14,563 nucleotides of DNA from CAZONU01 sp965370045 (GTDB lineage Bacteria; Planctomycetota; SZUA-567; JAKLDR01). Under the pieces are notes generated by a model. That model saw only the letters and a program-made list of their open reading frames with translations, was not told where the DNA came from and searched no databases. How positions within the stretch are numbered: the stretch's first letter is position 1; each line of letters starts with the position of its first letter. Of the stretch, positions 1 to 6,129 are shown one piece after another. Location of the stretch: assembly GCA_965370045.1 (NCBI GenBank), contig CBDUSI010000113.1:1-14563 (forward strand). Reading direction: 5' to 3'. The position numbers and the translations under genes are program-made.

Positions 1-66
1 TTACAAGCCCATCAACCCCTCAAAGTGGTCCCCTTTTGCAGGCCCCCCACCAGCTGGCAAAAGAAC

Positions 67-92
67 GCGGCCGGCGCATGCACGCCGGCCGC
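67..92 (-). terminator. Intrinsic terminator after the BRCT-like gene pair
   Basis: A perfect 10-bp stem (67-76 with 83-92, arm GCGGCCGGCG) closes a 6-base loop. Read on the minus strand it starts about 23 bases past the stop codon at 116-118 and is followed by GTTCTTTT, a short U-rich run. This fits a Rho-independent terminator for the minus-strand unit. Bases 1-66 show no gene or other structure I can support. Confidence 0.6.
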
Positions 93-115
93 CGAATTTG
101 GCTGTCTGGTTGTCG

Positions 116-1426
116 CTAGCGTCCCTCGTCCTTCGGCAGGTCGTCAGGGCTGGAACCCAGCTTTCCGAAGAAGTCGAAAAGCTCGCTCTCGCGCAGAACG
201 CTCACGCCCATCTTGCGAGCCTTCTCCATGTCCGCATCCACCCGCGGGCCGGTGCCGACGATGGCGAAGTCGGTTTCCAGGGTAATGGCCGGCGCCAGCG
301 TACAACCATTCTCCTTGAGGAACATGGCAATTTCCTGGCGGGAGCGATCAATGGGTTGGCCGGCGATGGAAAAGACGAAAGCCTTCTTCTTGAGGCGGCC
401 CAGGTAGAAGGCACTGGAGATGAAGTCGCCCTTCTTGACCGGGTTGAGGAACTCCGGGGCGATGATCCGGTCCTTGGTACGGCCCTCGGACAGGCGCATG
501 GCTTCCTTCTCGCGCTCCTCCTCGCCACCCAGGCAGTAGGGGCAGAAGAGGTGTGTTATGTCCGTGGAGCCCCAGCCGCACTGCGGGCAGATCTTGGGGG
601 CCTCGCGGGCGGCCAGGATCGTCGCGAAGGACTGCTGGCTCTCCACGCGGCGCAGGCGCAGCTTGCCCTTGCGGACCGGCTTGCCGTTGCGCTTGACCTC
701 GAACACGTCGAAGACCATTCCGGGCCGCACGCCGTGGCGCCTGCCGCGGTTGACCACCGCCATGTTGGTCTTGGCGTCGGCGCTGAGCACGGTGCCGTCC
801 TGGTGGAGCTTGTCCAGGCGCTTGCGCCGCTCTTTCATGCGCTCCAGTTTCTGCTCAAGGATGTCCGCCTGGGCCTTGATCGTGGCTATCCTCTGGCGGA
901 GCTCCTTGCCCTTGCCGCGCTCGTCTGCCTTATAGGTGAGCAGGCCTTCCTGCTCCTTCTTGAGGTCTTCCTCGTACTTGGCCAGCTCCTTGCGGAGGTT
1001 GTCCAGCCCCTTGGTCATCAGATCGTAGGCGCTGCCGAGCGAGTTGACGGCCTTCTCCACCGCCTGGGTGCGAGTGTCGTCGGCGGTCGCCCGCTCCCCG
1101 TGCTTCTTGGCGGCTTCCTCGTAGTGCGCCTTTATCAGGACCTCGGTGTCTTTGAGGTTGGTGTCCAGGCCCTCGTTGGTGTCCTCAATCTTGGTCTTGA
1201 GCGCCTCGGTGTCCGTCTTGACCTTGGCGATCTTGACGGGGATCCCGATCTTCGTAGTATCGGCGGTCAGCTTGTTGAGATCCCCGATCATCTTCCCTTC
1301 TGCCTCTAACTGCAGGCCGATGGCCTGGCCCTCGAGCATGTAGTAGAACCAGACGCCCGCCAGGCTTATCGTGAGCGCCGCGAGGATGAAGACACCGACG
1401 CCGAGTATGGTATTGCGCTCTCCCAT
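116..1426 (-). CDS. Membrane-anchored coiled-coil protein with zinc ribbon and C-terminal BRCT-like domain (paralogue 1)
   Basis: This 436-residue protein is not a family I can name. Seen in order: one membrane segment (about 7-29); a charged helical, probably coiled-coil region (about 65-210); a small beta-rich domain with NMAVVNRGRRHGVRPGM (221-237) that resumes at PVKKGDF (329-335); a zinc ribbon inserted in that domain, with cysteines 280, 283, 295 and 298; and a BRCT-like fold (about 345-421) with FSIAGQ, a LKENGC segment, TDFAIVGTG and KARKMGVSVL, which matches the NAD-dependent DNA ligase type of BRCT. The usual tryptophan of the last BRCT helix is absent. The ATG has a GAAGGAG ribosome site six bases upstream. 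The gene lies 18 bases after its paralogue and is surely co-transcribed with it. The function is unknown; a membrane scaffold that binds proteins or phosphopeptides is only an inference. Orientation in the membrane is uncertain. Confidence 0.85.
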   Translation of the reverse strand: MGERNTILGVGVFILAALTISLAGVWFYYMLEGQAIGLQLEAEGKMIGDLNKLTADTTKIGIPVKIAKVKTDTEALKTKIEDTNEGLDTNLKDTEVLIKAHYEEAAKKHGERATADDTRTQAVEKAVNSLGSAYDLMTKGLDNLRKELAKYEEDLKKEQEGLLTYKADERGKGKELRQRIATIKAQADILEQKLERMKERRKRLDKLHQDGTVLSADAKTNMAVVNRGRRHGVRPGMVFDVFEVKRNGKPVRKGKLRLRRVESQQSFATILAAREAPKICPQCGWGSTDITHLFCPYCLGGEEEREKEAMRLSEGRTKDRIIAPEFLNPVKKGDFISSAFYLGRLKKKAFVFSIAGQPIDRSRQEIAMFLKENGCTLAPAITLETDFAIVGTGPRVDADMEKARKMGVSVLRESELFDFFGKLGSSPDDLPKDEGR

Positions 1427-1444
1427 GATGGGCTCCTTCGCCGC

Positions 1445-2698
1445 CTACTTCTCGAGGTACCGGAAAAGCTCGAACCCGTAGACTATGACGATCCCCAGCT
1501 CCTTGGCCTTCTTGACCACGTCCACGTCGCCGCGCAGGGCGATGAGCACGTCGGTCTTGGCGCTGACCTGATCGGCAACGGTGTTGCCGTGGAACTCCAC
1601 GGCCTCCTTGATGGCCGCCCGGCTGTAGTCCTTGCGCTTAATCAGGGCCTGGCCGGAAATCGCGTAGCTCCTCTTCTGCTTGGGGCTGAGGAAGGGGTTG
1701 AAGAGCAGGTCGCCCTTGACTATCGGATCGGTGCCGGACTTGCCCCGGACCACGATCTTGGGGCTGTCGCTGAGCGTCTGGGCTCCCTGGGTGGTGCCCG
1801 GAGAGGTGCAGCGCGGGCAGAAGCGCTCCTCGGGCTGCGCGGCGGTGTAGCTGCACACCGGGCAGCGCGGCAGGCGCACCTCCTTGACCAGGATGGCGCA
1901 GACGGACACTTCCGCCTCGGCGGTCTTTACCTCTACATGTCCCTTGTGCACCCGGCGGTTGCCGCGGCGGATCTGGAAAACCTCGAAGCGCATGCCCGCC
2001 TTAACCCCGTGGCGGGTGCCCAGGTTGATGACCGCCATGTTGCGCTCCGGATCGCTGGTCATGATCCGGCCCAGCTGGCCGAGCCCGGGGGGGTCCTCGC
2101 GGGTGATCAGCTTGGCGACCTCGTTCTCGTAATGGTCCAGGAGGTTCCGGAGGTTGGTCCTCCGCTTGGTGTCGGCCTGGAATCCATCGGCGGAATCCTT
2201 CTTGAACTTCGCCAGCTCCTCGTTGATCCGGCGGATTTCCGCGTTGATTTCCTTGATGCGCGCGTCGTTCTTCGTCCCGGCTTCGGTCTGCCGCGCCTTG
2301 TAGGCCTCCACCGCCGTATCCGCCCGACCGGTGGCCTTCGGACTCTTGTCGCTGACCTTGCTCTGCCATTCCACCGCGAACTTCCTGCTGGACTCGGCGG
2401 TCTTCTGCTGGATCTCCTGGCCCTGGAGGGCGAACTGCTTGGCGAGCACCCTGTCGGCCTGCTCGCGGTACTTCTCTTTCTCTGTGGCCAGGTTCTTCAG
2501 GAACCCGTCGCGTTTCTCCTCCAGCTTCTCCCTGTTCTTTCTCTCTTCGCCCAGCCGGTATCTGAGGCCAAGCTCGCCTCCGGCCTCCGGCCGGCGCGCC
2601 ACCCGGTTGTAACTGCTGTAGGTCAGCCAGCCGAACAGGGCGGACGTGAGCAGGAAGAAGACCCCGGCAATGATGAGTCCGGTGCTGCCTCGGCCCAT
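1445..2698 (-). CDS. Membrane-anchored coiled-coil protein with zinc ribbon and C-terminal BRCT-like domain (paralogue 2)
   Basis: This 417-residue protein has the same architecture as the gene downstream: membrane segment about 8-28; charged coiled-coil region about 45-200; beta domain with NMAVINLGTRHGVKAGM (220-236) completed by PIVKGDLLFNP (325-335); inserted zinc ribbon with cysteines 279, 282, 294 and 297; and a BRCT-like domain about 343-415 with YAISGQ, SAKTDVLIALRG and KKAKELGIVIV. The last part closely recalls the BRCT of LigA (KTDyLV..., KA.eLGv.ii), again without the terminal tryptophan. Arginines cluster after the membrane segment (NRVARR, 31-36), which by the positive-inside rule favours a cytoplasmic C-terminus. 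That would also suit a reduced zinc ribbon. The ATG is preceded by TTAAGGAGG at good spacing. It is the first gene of a two-gene unit, and the two genes arose by tandem duplication. Function unknown. Confidence 0.85.
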   Translation of the reverse strand: MGRGSTGLIIAGVFFLLTSALFGWLTYSSYNRVARRPEAGGELGLRYRLGEERKNREKLEEKRDGFLKNLATEKEKYREQADRVLAKQFALQGQEIQQKTAESSRKFAVEWQSKVSDKSPKATGRADTAVEAYKARQTEAGTKNDARIKEINAEIRRINEELAKFKKDSADGFQADTKRRTNLRNLLDHYENEVAKLITREDPPGLGQLGRIMTSDPERNMAVINLGTRHGVKAGMRFEVFQIRRGNRRVHKGHVEVKTAEAEVSVCAILVKEVRLPRCPVCSYTAAQPEERFCPRCTSPGTTQGAQTLSDSPKIVVRGKSGTDPIVKGDLLFNPFLSPKQKRSYAISGQALIKRKDYSRAAIKEAVEFHGNTVADQVSAKTDVLIALRGDVDVVKKAKELGIVIVYGFELFRYLEK

Positions 2699-2788
2699 GA
2701 CGAGCCTCCTTAAATGCCTGCCAGTTCCCTCGTTCCGGCGGAATGGCCCGGCGGGGAGGGAGCCGTCAGAGGTGGTTACTGGCGCGCA

Positions 2789-2817
2789 ATTCTATGGTCC
2801 CCGCGCGGGGGTGTCAA
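2789..2817 (-). promoter_or_regulatory. Sigma-70-like promoter of the BRCT-like gene pair
   Basis: Read on the minus strand there is a perfect -35 TTGACA (2812-2817), a 17-base spacer and a -10 TAGAAT (2789-2794). Predicted initiation is near 2782, leaving a leader of about 84 bases before the ATG at 2698. The spacer contains a perfect 12-bp palindrome (2799-2810), which could be an operator. Confidence 0.65.
2799..2810. repeat. 12-bp perfect palindrome in promoter spacer (possible operator)
   Basis: CCCCGCGCGGGG is its own reverse complement and sits centrally between the -35 and -10 boxes of the minus-strand promoter. A dimeric regulator bound here would face both divergent units. In GC-rich DNA such a palindrome can also arise by chance. 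Confidence 0.35.
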
Positions 2818-2940
2818 GCTTAGGACGGATTGGGAAAAGGCCAGGTTAGACAGATATTCACATGCGCCTTCAGCAGCCGGCCCGGGCGGGTAGCGGCCGC
2901 TTGCGGAACAACGCCTTCCAGGCTTTCGCTCCAATTTCCC

Positions 2941-2969
2941 TTGCGATTCTTCCCGGCCCGGCCTAGAAT
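2941..2969 (+). promoter_or_regulatory. Sigma-70-like promoter of the STAS / sigma-Kelch unit
   Basis: The -35 is TTGCGA (2941-2946), the spacer is 17 bases, and the -10 is TAGAAT (2964-2969), the same -10 as the divergent promoter. Predicted initiation near 2976 leaves a leader of about 20 bases containing the ribosome site GGGGAGG (2982-2988) before a TTG start at 2997. The remainder of the 298-base divergent intergenic region shows no further gene. Confidence 0.55.
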
Positions 2970-2996
2970 CACGGGCCAGCAGGGGAGGACCCGTTT

Positions 2997-3722
2997 TTGC
3001 TTCTGACCATATCCAAGAAGCCGGTCTACGGGCCCAAGGGCGAGGTGGTTATCGGTCAGTGCGAGCCCTACACCTCAGGCTGGCGACTGCGCTTCATGAA
3101 CGGCGGCGACGAGGAAGTCCTCCTGGAGGGCAACTACTACGATCTCCGCCAGGTGCAGATGCGCTGCTCCGGCAAGAATCGCGATGAAGTCCAGAAGCTG
3201 ATCGAAGAGGTCAAGCCGCACCTGGCCGCGGGGGGCACCGCCAGCCAGCTCCAGCCCGCGCCGGCCCCCGAGGGCCGGGACGTGGCCGAGAGCACCCAGA
3301 TTCTCGGCCGGGCCGAGATATTCCAGGCCATGGCCGAGGCCGAGGCCAATAAGGCGGCCGCCGCGGCCAGCCCGGAGAAGTCCGGCCTGCTCCTCGAACG
3401 CCAGGAGCAGTGCCTGATCGTGCGCTTCGTGGACCCCATCGCCGCCGCCCAGGACGCCGACCGCCTGCGGGCCATCTTCGACTCGCTCATGGAGCATGAG
3501 GTCAAGGCCTACGCGCTGGACCTCACCCTGCTGCAGCGGGTCTCCAGCCGGGTGATCCGCGAGCTGGTCCGTTTTCGAGAGAACGCGGCCGGCGCCGGCC
3601 GCGGATTCGCCATCGTCACCAAGCGCCAGGAGGTGATCCGCACCCTGGAGTCCATGAACCTGCTGGGCTTCCTGCCCCACTACGAAGACACCGGCGCGGC
3701 GGTGAAGGCCCTCTCGGCGTAA
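2997..3722 (+). CDS. STAS-domain protein (anti-anti-sigma-like) with an unrecognised N-terminal domain
   Basis: This 241-residue cytoplasmic protein has no signal or membrane segment. The start is TTG at 2997, supported by GGGGAGG eight bases upstream; no better start fits. Residues 1-77 form a small compact domain (KPVYGPKGEVVIGQ..., DEVQKLIEEVKPHL) that I do not recognise. Residues 78-128 are an Ala/Pro/Glu-rich linker. Residues 131-240 look like a STAS domain: LDLTLLQRVSSRVIRELV places Ser183/Ser184 where SpoIIAA-type proteins carry the phosphorylated serine, followed by GRGFAIV and a C-terminal helix. STAS proteins of this kind bind anti-sigma or kinase partners, and serine phosphorylation controls binding (family knowledge). 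The gene lies 13 bases before the sigma/anti-sigma/FecR/Kelch gene, so it may regulate that protein (inference). No cognate serine kinase or PP2C phosphatase is encoded in the window. Confidence 0.8.
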   Translation: MLLTISKKPVYGPKGEVVIGQCEPYTSGWRLRFMNGGDEEVLLEGNYYDLRQVQMRCSGKNRDEVQKLIEEVKPHLAAGGTASQLQPAPAPEGRDVAESTQILGRAEIFQAMAEAEANKAAAAASPEKSGLLLERQEQCLIVRFVDPIAAAQDADRLRAIFDSLMEHEVKAYALDLTLLQRVSSRVIRELVRFRENAAGAGRGFAIVTKRQEVIRTLESMNLLGFLPHYEDTGAAVKALSA

Positions 3723-3735
3723 GCTTATCCCGACC

Positions 3736-6120
3736 TTGTCCCCGGAAGAGACTCCCGCCAGTGACCAGGAACTCAGCGCGCGGCTCTTGCTCTACGCCCT
3801 GGAGGCGGTCGGCGATCCCGGCGCGGCCGAAGCGCTGCTGAGCGACGCCGCCGGCCGGGCCTTCCGCTGGCAGACCGCGCGCGCCGGCCCCGAGCGCCAC
3901 CGGGCCATGCTCGGCGCGCTCTCCACGGTTGGCCAGCAGGCCCTGGCCCGCTGTCCCCGGCACCCGCTGCCCGCCGACCTCCGCCCCCGCAACGACGAGT
4001 TCGACCAGGACATCGAGCGGGCCCTGGCGGAACTCGCCGGTCGCGAGCGCGCCGCGCTCTACCTGGTGCTCGTCGAAGCTCTTTCCTACGAGGAGTGCGC
4101 CGCCGTGCTGGGCACCACCCCGGCCAACGTGGGCGCGCTGACCTACCGGGCGCGCGCCGCGCTGCGCTCGCGCCTGGTCGGCGCCCCCAGCGACTCGACC
4201 AGGACGGGGTCTGCTTCGGCGCCCTCCACCAACCAGCGCCTGAGCCGGGTGCTGCGCACCGACTGCCGCCAGGCCGGGGCCTTCCTGTCCGCCGAGATTG
4301 ACGGCGAGTTGAGCGCGAAACAGCGCGCGGTGCTGACCGCGCACATGGAAAGCTGCGGGGTTTGCTGCGAAGAGCGCGCGCGCCTGGAACAGGCCTCCGC
4401 GGCGGTCCTGAGCCACTGGCGCGCCATGCTCGAGCAGCTGGTCGCCGGGGGCTGGTCGCACCGGGCTCGGCGGGCCACCGACCGGGGCAGCTCGCCGGCG
4501 GTAGCCGCGGCCCGGGCGCGACGCCTGCGGCTGGGCTCGGCGGCGGCCTGCCTGCTGATCCTGCTGCTCGTGGGACTGGCCTGGCTGGTGTTCGGCCGCG
4601 GGGAGGATGGTGCGATCCTCAGCGCGGAGGGAGAGTACCGCCAACGTGGAGACGTCATCGAGGCCGAAAGCACGGTGACGTTGGGGCTCTTCGACGGCAG
4701 CCGCGTCGAGATGCTGCCCGGCAGCGCGCTGAGCGCCGAGCGCGTCAAGGGAATGGTCCGCCCGCGCCTCAGACTGCTCTCCGGCGCGGCGCGTTTCGAA
4801 GTGGGACCCGGCGTCCGCGACCTGGTGGTCGAGACCGCCGCCGGCCGCGCGGCGGCCAGCAGCGGGGCCTTCCGCGCGCGGCTGGTGGCCCGCGACCTGG
4901 AGGGCCGGCGCCTCAAGATGCGCTTCACCACGGTCAGTTCCCTGGCCCCCGGTGAGCGGCTGGCCCTGGTCGCCAACTCGGAGAGCGAAGGGATGGTGCT
5001 GGCCGGCCTGAGCGGCCCCGACGTCCCCGTGCCGCCCGGAACGCTTTCCGCGGTCACCGCCGGCGAGCAGCCCCGCCCCCTGGCGGTCCCCGGCAAGTGG
5101 GTGGCGCTGCCGCGCTCCGGGGACGATCCCCCGGACCGCTCGGGCGCTGCGCTGGCCGGGGGTACCTCCGGAGGCCTGCTTTACCTCTTCGGCGGCCGGC
5201 GGCGCAGGGGCAGGCCCGCTTACTTCGACGATCTCTGGGTCATCGATCCCGCGCTGGGCGGCTGGGCGAAGGTCACCAAGCCGCCGAAACGCGCGCCGCC
5301 GCCGGGCGCCGGCCTGCCGCACTCTCCACCACCTCAGCAGCCCGGGGCGCTGCTGCCCGGTCCCGGCGGCGAGGCGCTCTGGCTCTACGGCGGCCGCGCC
5401 GGGAAGTCCGACCTCGCCGGCATCTGGCGCTGTCGCACGGATCGGCGCTCCTGGCGGAACGTGGCCTTCAAGGTGCAACCGCCTCCGACCGCCTCCGCAG
5501 TCAAGGGCCGCAAGCCCAAACCCAAGCCAAAATCCAAGTCGCCCTCGCCGGCCGGGCGGCGGGACGCGGCGCTGGCGTTCTCCGAGGCCGCCGGAGGCAT
5601 GGTCCTGGTCGGCGGGGAAACCGGCCGGGAACGCCGGAAGGACACCTGGCTCTTTGACACCAAGAAGAGGGTCTGGCGGCGGCTGGCGGCGAAGGGGCCG
5701 CATCCCGAGGCCCGCTCGGGCGCGGCCCTGGCCGCCGGGCACGGCGGGAAGCGTCTTTACCTCTTCGGGGGGCGCAGCGCCGCCGGCGCGGCCCTGGCGG
5801 ACACCTGGGTGCTGGACATAGAGAGCGACTCCTGGCGGCTGCTGGCCCTGAAGCGGCGCCCGTCACCGCGTCGGGGGGCGACCATGGCCGCGACGAACGA
5901 CGGCCGGCTGGTGCTCTTCGGGGGCCGGCCGCGGCTGGGCGGCGCGCTCGGCGACACCTGGGTCCTCGACCCGGCGGTCCCGGAGTGGAACCGGCTGGTG
6001 GGGCGCCGCTCCCCTCCGGCCGAGGAGTTCGGTGCGCCGGCCATGGCCTGGCACTCCGAGTGCGAGACGCTGATTCTCTGGTGCCGCAACGGTCTCTGGA
6101 GCCTGCGCCTGAAGAGGTGA
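3736..6120 (+). CDS. Membrane chimera: ECF-sigma-like domain, zinc anti-sigma domain, membrane segment, FecR-like domain, Kelch propeller
   Basis: This 794-residue protein has, in order: a degenerate sigma region-2-like helix set (about 12-70); a clearer sigma region 4 (about 88-148: ALAELAGRERAALYLVLVEALSYEECAAVLG, then a helix-turn-helix ending TYRARAALRSRL); a zinc anti-sigma (ZAS) domain with Cys177 and HMESCGVC (His203, Cys207, Cys210); one membrane segment (266-286) preceded by RARRLRL, so the N-terminus is inside; a FecR-like domain (about 292-385: GDVIEAESTVTLGLFDGSRVEMLPGS); and about six Kelch blades (466-794) with repeated LYLFGGR, DTWVLD and W motifs. A Lys/Pro-rich loop (590-602) interrupts the propeller. 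In ordinary FecI/FecR systems the sigma and anti-sigma are separate proteins; here they are one chain. The start is TTG with no clear ribosome site, suggesting coupling to the STAS gene. The role is probably outside-to-inside signalling (inference). Confidence 0.85.
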   Translation: MSPEETPASDQELSARLLLYALEAVGDPGAAEALLSDAAGRAFRWQTARAGPERHRAMLGALSTVGQQALARCPRHPLPADLRPRNDEFDQDIERALAELAGRERAALYLVLVEALSYEECAAVLGTTPANVGALTYRARAALRSRLVGAPSDSTRTGSASAPSTNQRLSRVLRTDCRQAGAFLSAEIDGELSAKQRAVLTAHMESCGVCCEERARLEQASAAVLSHWRAMLEQLVAGGWSHRARRATDRGSSPAVAAARARRLRLGSAAACLLILLLVGLAWLVFGRGEDGAILSAEGEYRQRGDVIEAESTVTLGLFDGSRVEMLPGSALSAERVKGMVRPRLRLLSGAARFEVGPGVRDLVVETAAGRAAASSGAFRARLVARDLEGRRLKMRFTTVSSLAPGERLALVANSESEGMVLAGLSGPDVPVPPGTLSAVTAGEQPRPLAVPGKWVALPRSGDDPPDRSGAALAGGTSGGLLYLFGGRRRRGRPAYFDDLWVIDPALGGWAKVTKPPKRAPPPGAGLPHSPPPQQPGALLPGPGGEALWLYGGRAGKSDLAGIWRCRTDRRSWRNVAFKVQPPPTASAVKGRKPKPKPKSKSPSPAGRRDAALAFSEAAGGMVLVGGETGRERRKDTWLFDTKKRVWRRLAAKGPHPEARSGAALAAGHGGKRLYLFGGRSAAGAALADTWVLDIESDSWRLLALKRRPSPRRGATMAATNDGRLVLFGGRPRLGGALGDTWVLDPAVPEWNRLVGRRSPPAEEFGAPAMAWHSECETLILWCRNGLWSLRLKR

Positions 6121-6129
6121 CCGCCGTTC

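Noticed and set aside
981..989. Possible CRISPR, tRNA or insertion-sequence signals anywhere in the window
   Set aside because: I looked for spaced repeats, tRNA-like cloverleaf motifs, transposase motifs and flanking inverted repeats on both strands and found none; the coordinates given are only a placeholder within the window.
98..1309. Long plus-strand open frame (403 codons) opposite the first BRCT-like gene
   Set aside because: Leu/Ala/Val-rich translation with no motif. It mirrors the real minus-strand gene, which has domains and a ribosome site; long antisense frames are common in GC-rich DNA.
1589..2713. Long plus-strand open frame opposite the second BRCT-like gene
   Set aside because: Same mirror effect; no domain, and the minus-strand gene is well supported.
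3616..5742. 708-codon minus-strand open frame opposite the sigma/Kelch chimera
   Set aside because: Low-complexity Arg/Gly/Ala/Pro translation without motifs, while the plus frame has Kelch, FecR and ZAS motifs.
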